DNA of 48,421 nt from Proteobacteria bacterium ST_bin11. Lineage in GTDB: Bacteria > Pseudomonadota > Gammaproteobacteria > Methylococcales > Methylomonadaceae. Made by a program: the position numbers and the translations under genes. The notes beneath the pieces are model-generated. The model ran no database searches, had not been told where the DNA came from, and worked only from the letters and a program-made list of their open reading frames with translations. Position 1 is the stretch's first letter. Each line of letters starts with the position of its first letter. The stretch covers positions 87,941 through 136,361 of the forward strand of contig MSXO01000037.1 in the NCBI GenBank assembly GCA_002083615.1, written 5' to 3'. Of the stretch, positions 24,801 to 33,220 are shown in pieces.

Positions 24801-27800
24801 CGCACCGCTTAATTTGGCCGTTTGATCTGAAGTCAATGCGGCGATTTGGGCTGAGCTCAAGGCAGCAACTTGACCGGTGGCTCCGGTGGTTAAGGCTTGA
24901 ATCTGCGCCACCTTCAAAGTCGCTAAATCCGCATTTTCCAATGCCTGGATTTGGTCGGTTGTCAGCAATGCGACTTGGCTTGAAGAAAGGTTTGAAACCT
25001 GCGTTGAGGTTAAAGCGGCAATTTGACCACTGGCACCCGCGGTGAGTGAGGTAAGCTGATTGCTTGTTAACTCTGTAAGCTGTCTGGTTGTCAACGCAGC
25101 AATTTGACCATTAGTCGCGGTAGTTAATGCCTGGATGGCTGTAGTGGAAAGCCCTTTGATGGCTGTGGTGGTTACCATAGCCAAATCTTCCGTCTCCATC
25201 GCTAAAATCTGGTCGGCCCTTAATGATGCCATTTGCGCTGACGATAACGCCCCCGCTTGGGTAGTGGTCAGCTTTTGTACCTGAGTGCTAGTTAGCGCCG
25301 CAATTTGACCGTCTGTTCCGGTTGTTAGTGCGACTATTTGCGCTGTTGTCAGTTTTTGCAAATCGGCAGTTTCGATAGCGGCAATTTGATCCGGCAACAA
25401 TTTGGCGATTTGAGAGGAGGTTAGTTTTTGGATTTGCTCGGTCGTTAGCGCGGCAATTTGCCCGGCTGTGCCGATCGATAGGGCTTGTAACTGATTGGAT
25501 GTCAGAGATGCAATTTGAGACGTGGTTAAACCCGCAATCTGATTGCTGGTCATCGCCGCTACTTGATCAGTTGACAGGCCACTGATTGCGTTGCTGGCAA
25601 AGTAGGCCAAGTCGCCGGAATCCAGCGCGGCAATTTGACTGTCTGTTAACGAAGCAATTTGACCAGACGTTAACGCTGCTACTTGGCTAGTCGATAGGCT
25701 TTGTACCTGACTAGTTGTTAAGGCGGCAATTTGTCCGGTCGCCCCTGTAGTCAACGCGGCAATTTGAGTAGTTGTCATGGCTACCAAATCGGTGGTTTCC
25801 AAAGCACCGATCTGCGCGATGCTAAAGGCTGCAATTTGAGCAGTAGTCAGTACCTGCACCTGTTCCGGGCTCAAGCTGGCTATTTGGCCGGCTGTTCCTA
25901 TCGTTAGTGCTTGCACTTGGGTAGAGGTCAGTGCTGCGACCTGTTCGGGGTTCAAGTAACCGATTTGAGTGGTGCTCAGTTCGGTTATTTTGTCGACCGA
26001 TAGCGCTCTTAGTGCTGTCGTCGTCATATTACCTAATACGCTGGACGACAATGCTGCGAAATCGACTGCTTGCATGTTTTCGACTTGTGTCGAGGTAAGC
26101 CTATTGAATTGTATATAAGTAAGTGACGCCGCTTGGCTAGTGGTCAGAGCCTGAATCTGGTTGGCATTCAAAACCGCGACCGCATCGGTGGTCAATTTGG
26201 ACAACGCGCCGGTAGAGCCCGTGGTTAATGCCGCTATCGACGAAGCCGGCATATTCGCTACTTGGGTTGCTGTTAGTTTTGATGCTTGATCGGCAGTCAG
26301 TGCCGCAGCCTGCGTTGTAGTAAGTGCTTGAATTTGTTGAGTAGTCAAGGCCTGTAGCTGGGTGCTGGTTAACGCAGCGATTGCGGCAGTTGTAAAAGAG
26401 GAAATATCCTGTGTTTCGATTCTAGCGAGTTGTGTGACGCTGAATTTGTTAACTTGATCCGATGTCAGCGAATTGACTTGAGCTGCAGTCAGTTTGGGTA
26501 TCTGGGTTGTTGTCAATGCGGCAATTTGAGCCGAGGTTAAGGCCGCGATCTGACCAGTGGCGCCGGTAGTCAATATAGCGATTTGATCTGTTGTTAATGC
26601 GGCTAAAACGGCTGTGGACAAGCCCTTGATTGCGGTAGTGGATAGGGCCGTGAAATCTGCTGACTCCATACTAGCAACTTGTATCGAACTTAACCTGGCT
26701 AATTGAGAAGAGGTCAAGGCCGCCGCTTGATCGCTGGTCAATTTAGGTAATTGGTTAGTGGTGAGAGCCGCGATTTGAGCGGTAGTAAGGGCCGCGACCT
26801 GGTCTGTGGTCAGGTTGGCAATTTGAGTCGTGGACAGAGACGCTATGACATTTGAACTTAGCCCTTTGATCGCATCGCTAGAAAGCTTAACAAAGTCGGC
26901 CGATTCCAGGTTGGCCGCTTGCAAAGTGGTCAAGTTGGTTAGCTGGCTTGATGTGAATGAGGCTGCCTGACCGGTTGTCAGGGCAGCAATTTGAGTGGTG
27001 GTTAAAGCCCCAACTTGTATACTAGAAAAGCCAACGATTTGGCCTGCGGTGCCCGTGGTCAATAATTGCAGCTGGGTGGTCGTAAGGTTAGATAAAATCC
27101 CGGTCGATAAGCCTCTGATCCCAGACGATGAGAACGCTACAAAATTAGCCGAATCGGTGGTTTCACTTATTAACGCATCAAATTGACTGGTACTTAAGGC
27201 TGCTACTTGAGCAGAAGTCAGTGACCCTTCTTGGTTGGAGTTTAAAGCGACCAATTGCGTGGTGGTCAGCGCTGCAATTTGAGCTGTAGACAAACCGGCT
27301 ACCAGACCGGCAGTACCTGAGGAGAGGCTGGCGATTTGATCTGTCGTCAAATTCGATATCGTTTCGGTCGATAGCCCTCTAATGCCGGCCGGTGATAGCT
27401 TTTCAAAATCAGCTTGTTCCATAGACTCAAATTGCGCTGAAGATAACCTGGCGACTTGGGTCGATGTCAAAGAAGCGGCTTGTGACGTAGTCAGGGCTGC
27501 TATCTGCCCATTGCTTCCAGTAGTCAAAACGGCGATTTGTGATGTGGTCAAGGCAGCAATTTGGCCATTGGTGCCCGTTGTCAAGCTGGCAAATTGAGTA
27601 GTGGTCAAGTTGGCAACGATGGCTGTTGATAGCCCTCTGATGCCGGACGACGTTACTGCCGCGAAATCCGCTGCTTCCATCGCGGCAAATTGGGTTGAAC
27701 TCAATACGCCGACTTGAGCAGAAGTCAGTGATGCAGCTTGGGCCGTGGTCAACGCCGTGATTTGCCCGCCCGTTAGGGCTTGAACCTGTGCGGTGGTTAA

Positions 27801-29828
27801 CGCGGCAATTTGGCCCGTCGCGCCGGTAGTTAAGGCTTGAATTTGGTTTGAGGTTAATACTGCAATGGCATCGGTAGTAATACCCCTGAGGCTAGCAACC
27901 TTGATTTTTGCTAAATCTGCCGCTTCAATGCTGGTTATTTGAGTCGAGCTGAATGCTGCGATTGCAGCGGAGGTCAGTACGCCCGCTTGTTCAGTGGTCA
28001 ATGCCGCGATTTGTCCGGTACCGCCAGTTGTCAACGCTGCGATTTGTGTAGTAGTCAAGCCAGCGATAGAAGCATTAGACAATTCGGCAAAATCCGCAGT
28101 TTCGATAGCCTGGATTTGACCAGTAGACATCCTTGCAACCTGAGCACCGGTTAGAGCCGCTGCTTGACTGGTGGTTAGGGCTGCGATTTGTGTATTTGTT
28201 AGCGATGCTATTGCGCCAGTAAAGATACCGGCAATAGCTGAGGTGGACAACGCCGCGAAATCTGCAACTTCCATATCGCTGAGTTGATCACCACTAAGTC
28301 TTCCTACCTGAGATGAAGTCAGGGAAGCCGCTTGGGCGGTAGTCATTGCTTTGATATGACCATTCGCGCCGGTTGTAAGTGCAGCGATTGCCGTCGTGGT
28401 CAATCTTGATATCGCGCCGGTTGTGCCGGTAGTCAAAGCAGCAAAGTCGGTGGTTTCCATATTAGCGACTTGGGTGGAGCTTAATGCTGCCGCTTGAGTG
28501 CTAGTCAGAGATCCTACTTGGTTGGCGGCGAGAGCGACAATTTGGTCGCTGGTCAGCGCGGCGATTTGAGTGGTTGTCAACCCCGCAACTTGACCTGCTG
28601 TGCCTGTGGTAAGTTTAAGAAGTAGCGATGTGGCTGCCGTCGTCAAGGAGTTCAGGGCTGCGGTTGTCATACCTCTAATTGCGGCGCTGGAAATCGCCAC
28701 GAAGTCAGTAGATTCCATTGCAGCAAACTGGCTGGAATTGAGCGCGGCGACCTGCGTCGAGGTTAGCGCGGCGGCTTGTGCAGTTGACAAGGCAACCACT
28801 TGACCGTCTGTGGCCGTGGTCAATGCGGAGATGGCCGCACTGGACAAGCCTCTGATCGAATCTGTATCCAAGGCTGCGAATGCGCCACTGGACATCGTCG
28901 CAATCTGGCTGGAACTGAGTGCTCCAGCTTGCTGCGATGTGAGCGCGGCCGCTTGTGCAGACGTCAGCGCATCAATCTGGGTCGCTTTAAGTGCCGCTAC
29001 CTGGGCGGTAGTCAAGCTGGCAATTTGTCCGGCGCTGCCAGTTGTCAGTATGGCTATCTGGGCATCAGATAGTGCGCCGATAGCAGCAGTGGTGAGCGCC
29101 TTAATGGCCGTAGTTGTGATATTTGCGAGCGCAGCGGTCTGTATCTGTGACGCTTGTGCCGAACTTAATCTGCCAATTTGCGCGGCAGTAAGGCCGTCTG
29201 ATTGGTTGGACGTCAGATTTTGAATTTGTGAGGTGGTGATCGACGAAATAGCCGAGGTACTTAACTGGCTGATGGCCGAGTCCGTCAATGCCCCAAAGTC
29301 AGCATCGTCCAAAGCGGCTACTTGCGCACCACTAAGATTCCTGGACTGATTAGAAGTTAGCGACGCCACCTGATTAAATAAAAATGCTTTGACTTGAGCG
29401 GTGGTCAATGAAGCAATTTGGCCGGCGCTGCCGGCGCTCAAGCCGGCAATCTGTCCATTGGTGCCTGTTGTTAATAATTGGATTTGCGTGCTTGTCAGGC
29501 TGCTCAGAACACTGGTGGTTAAACCGGAAATTCCGGCGGATGAGATTGCACTGAAATCGGCGGTTTCTAGGGCGTTAACTTGTGCTAGGGACAGTTTGCC
29601 AACTTGAGATGCGGATAATTTATTGATTGCTTCTGTCGTGAAAGAGGGCATCTGATCTGTAGTGAGCGCGGCGATTTGTGCTGCGCTCAAAGAAGGTATC
29701 TGCGAAGTGGATAATGCAGCGATTTGCCCTGTGGCTCCGGTGGTTAGAGCGGCAATTTCAGTAGTCGTCAGGGCCGCAATTTGGGCTGGCGTCAAAGTGG
29801 TGATGTCTGTATCAGTGGTGATAGCCAT
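21870..29828 (-). CDS. Giant octapeptide-repeat protein with C-terminal RTX repeats; predicted type I secretion substrate
   Basis: This protein has 2652 residues, no signal peptide and no cysteine that I can find. About residues 10-2300 are a near-continuous octad repeat, [QA]-[IV]-x-x-L-[TS]-[TS]-x, with occasional three-residue insertions ending in Gly (as in TTGATGQ). About every 8-11 octads a marker E-x-x-D-[FL] followed by I-x-G-L-[ST] recurs, roughly 30 times. Near 2340 and 2490 lie RTX-like calcium-binding motifs (GGSGNDTF, GGTGADTMTGGAGSDTY). The last residues, GTGANDILIG, look like the start of a further RTX repeat. AAGGA precedes the ATG. The divergent ABC-HlyD-TolC genes are the likely exporter. 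An adhesin or surface-layer role is inference. Confidence 0.9.
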   Translation of the reverse strand: MAITTDTDITTLTPAQIAALTTTEIAALTTGATGQIAALSTSQIPSLSAAQIAALTTDQMPSFTTEAINKLSASQVGKLSLAQVNALETADFSAISSAGISGLTTSVLSSLTSTQIQLLTTGTNGQIAGLSAGSAGQIASLTTAQVKAFLFNQVASLTSNQSRNLSGAQVAALDDADFGALTDSAISQLSTSAISSITTSQIQNLTSNQSDGLTAAQIGRLSSAQASQIQTAALANITTTAIKALTTAAIGALSDAQIAILTTGSAGQIASLTTAQVAALKATQIDALTSAQAAALTSQQAGALSSSQIATMSSGAFAALDTDSIRGLSSAAISALTTATDGQVVALSTAQAAALTSTQVAALNSSQFAAMESTDFVAISSAAIRGMTTAALNSLTTAATSLLLKLTTGTAGQVAGLTTTQIAALTSDQIVALAANQVGSLTSTQAAALSSTQVANMETTDFAALTTGTTGAISRLTTTAIAALTTGANGHIKAMTTAQAASLTSSQVGRLSGDQLSDMEVADFAALSTSAIAGIFTGAIASLTNTQIAALTTSQAAALTGAQVARMSTGQIQAIETADFAELSNASIAGLTTTQIAALTTGGTGQIAALTTEQAGVLTSAAIAAFSSTQITSIEAADLAKIKVASLRGITTDAIAVLTSNQIQALTTGATGQIAALTTAQVQALTGGQITALTTAQAASLTSAQVGVLSSTQFAAMEAADFAAVTSSGIRGLSTAIVANLTTTQFASLTTGTNGQIAALTTSQIAVLTTGSNGQIAALTTSQAASLTSTQVARLSSAQFESMEQADFEKLSPAGIRGLSTETISNLTTDQIASLSSGTAGLVAGLSTAQIAALTTTQLVALNSNQEGSLTSAQVAALSTSQFDALISETTDSANFVAFSSSGIRGLSTGILSNLTTTQLQLLTTGTAGQIVGFSSIQVGALTTTQIAALTTGQAASFTSSQLTNLTTLQAANLESADFVKLSSDAIKGLSSNVIASLSTTQIANLTTDQVAALTTAQIAALTTNQLPKLTSDQAAALTSSQLARLSSIQVASMESADFTALSTTAIKGLSTAVLAALTTDQIAILTTGATGQIAALTSAQIAALTTTQIPKLTAAQVNSLTSDQVNKFSVTQLARIETQDISSFTTAAIAALTSTQLQALTTQQIQALTTTQAAALTADQASKLTATQVANMPASSIAALTTGSTGALSKLTTDAVAVLNANQIQALTTSQAASLTYIQFNRLTSTQVENMQAVDFAALSSSVLGNMTTTALRALSVDKITELSTTQIGYLNPEQVAALTSTQVQALTIGTAGQIASLSPEQVQVLTTAQIAAFSIAQIGALETTDLVAMTTTQIAALTTGATGQIAALTTSQVQSLSTSQVAALTSGQIASLTDSQIAALDSGDLAYFASNAISGLSTDQVAAMTSNQIAGLTTSQIASLTSNQLQALSIGTAGQIAALTTEQIQKLTSSQIAKLLPDQIAAIETADLQKLTTAQIVALTTGTDGQIAALTSTQVQKLTTTQAGALSSAQMASLRADQILAMETEDLAMVTTTAIKGLSTTAIQALTTATNGQIAALTTRQLTELTSNQLTSLTAGASGQIAALTSTQVSNLSSSQVALLTTDQIQALENADLATLKVAQIQALTTGATGQVAALSSAQIAALTSDQTAKLSGAQVAALTPGQIAGLQTTDLQAITTTAIQSLSTDSIQALSTAATGQIAALTTNQIAALTSTQLTALTVEANGQIAALTTDQVASLTPTQISKLTTKQIQALETADIAALKITQIQALTTGATGQIAALSSAQITALSSDQAANLSAAQVAALAPGQIAGLETADLRAISTTAIQSLSTDSLQALTTLGTGQIAALTTAQIAALTTTQIQALTLGAAGQVAALTTDQAVALTTDQLQKLTTNLISALETADLAALKTSQVAALLSTQIAAFTTSQVEKLTSSQVQAMSSSQIGALSAEQIVKMETGDLQKITTDAIKGLSISALQALTTATNGQIVALTTDQLRALTSNQLQALTLGTDGQIATLSSTQFASLSSAQIALLSTRQIEAVQTTDLQKLSATQIAALTTDQMSALTTDQIVALDTVQISTLTSTQISALSNAQIAKIEVGDTPFVNVAGLLATGGLTALTSSQIQALNTAQLAALSTTQVAALSAGAGGQIASLSTSQISHLNTTQVAALTSNQIASIEVADLAKMTTVQIGAISTNVIDSLTTAQINALTTLQVEALTTNQLPKLTATQLEALTTADIQALTEAQFAVLTTSQLDSLTSTQIGAIKADQLDFLTAPQITRIAQLGYSTVDTVGISTSSTVNGTDVANVIVGGAGSQTIDGKAGIDTMAGGSGNDTFIFNTGDVSFGETIDGGADFDALKVVTSTNFEGAGNSGISNVEQLIITSGQTATFTGAQLTGSTLLVNATAAGAATLQVNVVGGTAVSLAGLTFTAFGSGNAFDTGTDVVNINGDAVANTITGTGLADRITGGTGADTMTGGAGSDTYIFAAGDSGNTQSGSFDSITGFTLADGTGPDKLDLEGTPTIIADATGVDVKLAISGVTPAKVLTADSAGGVIVLGGADAADIDTLSEWVEVAKIMITADGETSAFKFGSDTYVFQENTGGDLLIRLTGIATADALATSGTGANDILIG
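22900..29810 (-). repeat. 24-bp-period coding repeat array (octapeptide region)
   Basis: The DNA repeats with a 24-base period over almost 7 kb, with 33-base variants where three residues are inserted. Copies share the amino acid pattern but differ widely at synonymous positions, so most duplications are old and protein sequence has been conserved. Confidence 0.9.
24250..24955 (-). repeat. 435-base internal duplication within the octad array
   Basis: About 24255-24520 and 24690-24955 align without gaps at an offset of exactly 435 bases (145 residues: 17 octads plus three 3-residue insertions). Markers such as CAAGCTTTGGAT (24278 and 24713) and TGCCTGGATTTG (24508 and 24943) hold the register. 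The protein copies are very similar and the DNA has drifted. Confidence 0.8.
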
Positions 29829-30171
29829 AATTGCGGTCCTTATTAATTTTATTTGATTCGGTGGGCACAGTCGCTACTGACAGTGCTTCAACATGCAAGG
29901 GGCTAGCCTGAGCATGTTTCATATTGTCGGTAACAGACATAAAAACTTTAATGGTTTTAATGAAGAACAGTTATAGCAGTATCGAGGGCAACACTGAGGA
30001 TTAGGTCTTTGATGCTCTTCACAGTTTGGTTAAATAGCACCAATTAAGGACAGAAGAGTCAGCGGTTTCTCAGTAAGCACTGATCGCTGTTACTTCATTA
30101 ACTTGGCGCTCTGTCGACGATTATGTAAGAATCGAGCCATTTTTCCGGAACCTTGGAATACAACGAAGGAC
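29829..30171. promoter_or_regulatory. Divergent promoter region of the giant gene and the secretion operon, with nested palindrome
   Basis: These 343 bases separate the divergent starts and contain no gene. AACATGC at 29890-29896 is a perfect inverted repeat of GCATGTT at 29912-29918, and the palindrome GGCTAGCC (29901-29908) lies almost centrally between them. This could be an operator, or a hairpin in the leader of the giant mRNA. I could not assign -10/-35 elements with confidence. Confidence 0.5.
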
Positions 30172-31890
30172 ATGACGCCCCTCCCCCATCAATCCGATCT
30201 AGTCGAAGCACTTAGTCTCTGCAAAGGTGCCTTTATCTCAGCCGCTGGCTTCAGCTTGGTCATCAATCTGTTACAGCTCGTACCGACTGTTTACATGCTG
30301 CAGGTTTATGACAGAGTGGTTCCAACCGGCAACCTCACCACCTTGAGTTTGTTGACGCTCATCTTGATGGTGCTGTTTGTCACCATGGGTGTACTAGAAT
30401 GGGTGCGTTCGCAAATTTTAGTCAGAGTGAGCACCCGACTTGAGGTGTTGTTAAGCGAGAGACTATTAAAAGTCGCATACAAAATGGCGTTATATTCCAA
30501 CGGGCAACGGGCTAGCATGCAGCCACTGGACGATCTGACCGCTTTGCGGCAATTTATGACCGGCAACGGTTTGTTTGCATTTTTCGATGCGCCCTGGCTG
30601 CCAATCTACCTGGCGGTGATGTTCATGTTCCACAGTTGGTACGGATGGGCTGGTGTGGTTACTGCGATTTTATTGGTTATCGTTGCTGTCGCTCAGGAAA
30701 AAACCACCAGTCGAATGTTAAGTGAGGCTAATGCAACGGCAATGACCGCTCGCAATCTGGTCAGCAAAAACCTCAGGAATGCCGAAGTGTTAGAAGCAAT
30801 GGGGATGCTACCGAATATTCAGAGTCGCTGGTTGAATAGTGTGCATAAAGTATTACGATTGCAAGCTACTGCTAGCTCTAGAGCGGGTTTAATTAATGCG
30901 GTTTCCAAACTGATTCGTTTGTCATCTCAATCGTTAATCCTGGCTTTAGGCGCCTATCTGGTCATTGAAAATGAGATTACCTCCGGACTTATGATCGCCG
31001 GTTCAATTTTGTTGGGTCGCGCGTTAGCGCCCATCGATATCGTCATTGGATCGTGGAAGGGCTTTATCAATGCCCGCGGCCAGTATCATAGATTGAACGA
31101 GCTTTTGTCACAGATGCCCGCGGACTCAAAAAAAATGACGCTGCCGGCTCCGATAGGTGCCTTTCAGCTTGATCAGGCGCAGGTCACGCCGCCCGGTTCC
31201 AAGACGCCGATCATTAGAGGCATAACGATGTCGATTAGTAAGGGCGATGTGCTCGGTATTATTGGACCCAGTGGGGCCGGAAAATCGACGTTCGCCAGAG
31301 CGTTGTTGGGAATTTGGCCGACGTCAAGTGGTACGATCAGGCTAGATGGTGCCGAAATTTTCAATTGGAATCGCGACGAGCTCGGACCGCATATCGGCTA
31401 TTTGCCGCAGGATATTGAACTGTTTGAGGGCACGATTAGCCAGAACATCGCTAGATTCGGGGAGGTTGAACCGGAAAAAGTGGTTGCTGCGGCAAAAATG
31501 GCCGATGTGCACGAGTTGATTTTGCGTTTACCGGATGGCTATAACACTGCAATTGGCGCGAATGGCGGCAATTTGTCCGGTGGTCAGCGACAGAGAATTG
31601 GTTTGGCTCGCGCGCTCTACGGCGATCCCGTTGTGGTGGTACTTGACGAACCTAATTCCAATCTGGATGAACAAGGCGAAATTGCCTTGGGCAGAACCAT
31701 TCAGCGGCTGAAAATAAATAAAGTGACTGTCATAGTGATCACCCATCGTAATAATGTGTTAACCAATGTCGATAAGTTACTCCTGCTCAGCGATGGACAA
31801 TTGTCCGTTTACGGCCCTAAAGACCAGGTGGTTGCGCATCTGCAAAAAGTCGCTCAGCAACATAAAACTGAACAGCCCCCTGCCGCCTAG
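30172..31890 (+). CDS. Type I secretion ABC transporter, PrtD-like
   Basis: This protein of 572 residues is an inner-membrane ATPase energising one-step export of C-terminal-signal proteins. A membrane domain covers about 15-310, with the PrtD-type beginning (FSLVINLLQLVPTVYMLQVYDRV) and no peptidase C39 domain. Walker A GPSGAGKST starts near 365, LSGGQRQR near 468, and Walker B VVVLDEP near 490, followed by the H-loop VITHR. The ATG at 30172 is the first in frame; a longer frame begins at a TTG at 30103. The AAGGA before it is unusually close. It starts the prtD-prtE-tolC order diverging from the giant gene. Confidence 0.93.
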   Translation: MTPLPHQSDLVEALSLCKGAFISAAGFSLVINLLQLVPTVYMLQVYDRVVPTGNLTTLSLLTLILMVLFVTMGVLEWVRSQILVRVSTRLEVLLSERLLKVAYKMALYSNGQRASMQPLDDLTALRQFMTGNGLFAFFDAPWLPIYLAVMFMFHSWYGWAGVVTAILLVIVAVAQEKTTSRMLSEANATAMTARNLVSKNLRNAEVLEAMGMLPNIQSRWLNSVHKVLRLQATASSRAGLINAVSKLIRLSSQSLILALGAYLVIENEITSGLMIAGSILLGRALAPIDIVIGSWKGFINARGQYHRLNELLSQMPADSKKMTLPAPIGAFQLDQAQVTPPGSKTPIIRGITMSISKGDVLGIIGPSGAGKSTFARALLGIWPTSSGTIRLDGAEIFNWNRDELGPHIGYLPQDIELFEGTISQNIARFGEVEPEKVVAAAKMADVHELILRLPDGYNTAIGANGGNLSGGQRQRIGLARALYGDPVVVVLDEPNSNLDEQGEIALGRTIQRLKINKVTVIVITHRNNVLTNVDKLLLLSDGQLSVYGPKDQVVAHLQKVAQQHKTEQPPAA

Positions 31891-31903
31891 CCACAGACGT
31901 CAA

Positions 31904-33220
31904 ATGAATCAACTGAGCGAGTTAGAAGCCGTTGCCCTTGTAACCGATGAGAGGCCGATCCGAAATATCGGTGCAATTGTTATCATAGCTACCATCGGTA
32001 TATTTGGCGTTTGGAGTTACTTCGCGCCCTTGGACAGCTCAGCTTTGGCTCCGGGTTTCGTTGCCGTAAAGTCGCACCGAAAAACCGTGCAGCATTTTGA
32101 TGGCGGTATTGTCCGAGAAATATTGGTCAAGGAAGGGGCGGTCGTTGAAGAGAATGAAGTCATGATACGGCTCGACGATACAGCGATTAAGGCCGAACAG
32201 GACATTCTTCGTAGTCAGCAAATTACGCTGTCGGCGCAAGTCGCTAGGCTTACTGCGGAACGAGACCACAAGGACCGAGTCGAGTTTCCGCAAAGTTTGC
32301 ATGACGACGGCGATCCGCGCACGGTAGAAGCCAAGCTAGCCGAGACTCGGATTTTTCAGGCAAGACAACTCTCTCATGAGGGAGAGGTCTCAATGCTCAA
32401 GCAACGCAGCAGCCAGTTGAGTACAAGAGTCGGTGGATTGCAAGGCCAACGTGAGGCCAAGCAAGCGTTGAGCGAGTCGTATAAAGACGAACTCAAAGAC
32501 TTACGCGAATTGTTGGCCGAAGGATTCACCGGTAAACAACGAGTGCGCGATATTGATCGCAATTTAACGCTGGCGATGGGCGAAATATCCGCTCTTACGG
32601 CTCAAATTGCTAGCGATCAGATACAAATTGCCGAAGCTCAGTTACAAATTCTGCAGTCGGAAAAACAATTTCAGGAAAGTATTGCCGGCAAGCTCGCTGA
32701 AGCACAGGCCCAACTTTACGATGTTAGTCAACGCTTGATCGCTACGCGTGAAAGAATGGCAAGAACCGAGATTCGCGCGCCGTCCGGGGGGCGAATCTTG
32801 GGTTTAACAATTCATAATGTCGGTACAGTGGTCAGCCCTGGAAGGCCGATTTTGGAAGTGGTGCCACAAAGTGAAGAATTGATTGTCACTGCGCAAGTAT
32901 CGACTATGGACATTGATCGCGTTCATGAAGGCTTGAAAGCTGAAGTTCGATTTAGCTCTTTTAAGCAAGCTTTGGCACCCAAAGTGGAAGGTAAAGTCGT
33001 GGTTTTGTCTGCTGATCGTCTCAGTGATGAACGAACCGGTATGTCATATTATCAAGCACAAATCGAAATCACACCTGAAAGCTATGAGAAGTTGGGTGAT
33101 ATTGAGTTACTCCCCGGCATGCCTGCCGAGGTGCTGATCAATACTGGGGAAAGAACTGTATTGGAATATCTACTACAACCTATTTCCAGCGCCGTCTCGC
33201 GTGCATTTATTGAAGACTGA
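31904..33220 (+). CDS. Type I secretion membrane fusion protein, HlyD/PrtE family
   Basis: This 438-residue adaptor spans the periplasm between the ABC transporter and TolC. One membrane segment lies at about 22-41, then a lipoyl-like half (GGIVREILVKEGAVVEENE), a long coiled coil at about 95-290, the second lipoyl half (RAPSGGRILGLTIHNVGTVV) and a beta-barrel. The ATG at 31904 lies 13 bases after the ABC stop and matches family length; the frame is open further upstream but overlaps the ABC gene. It ends in a TGATG overlap with the tolC gene. Confidence 0.93.
   Translation: MNQLSELEAVALVTDERPIRNIGAIVIIATIGIFGVWSYFAPLDSSALAPGFVAVKSHRKTVQHFDGGIVREILVKEGAVVEENEVMIRLDDTAIKAEQDILRSQQITLSAQVARLTAERDHKDRVEFPQSLHDDGDPRTVEAKLAETRIFQARQLSHEGEVSMLKQRSSQLSTRVGGLQGQREAKQALSESYKDELKDLRELLAEGFTGKQRVRDIDRNLTLAMGEISALTAQIASDQIQIAEAQLQILQSEKQFQESIAGKLAEAQAQLYDVSQRLIATRERMARTEIRAPSGGRILGLTIHNVGTVVSPGRPILEVVPQSEELIVTAQVSTMDIDRVHEGLKAEVRFSSFKQALAPKVEGKVVVLSADRLSDERTGMSYYQAQIEITPESYEKLGDIELLPGMPAEVLINTGERTVLEYLLQPISSAVSRAFIED

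Noticed and set aside
22900..29810. Regular repeats suggesting a CRISPR array
   Set aside because: The period is 24 bases with no spacers, the copies vary at synonymous sites, and one continuous 2652-codon frame runs through the array. It is a coding repeat.
21870..29828. Ice-nucleation or pentapeptide-repeat protein
   Set aside because: The period is 8 without the AGYGSTLT or A[DN]LXX signatures, so neither family fits.
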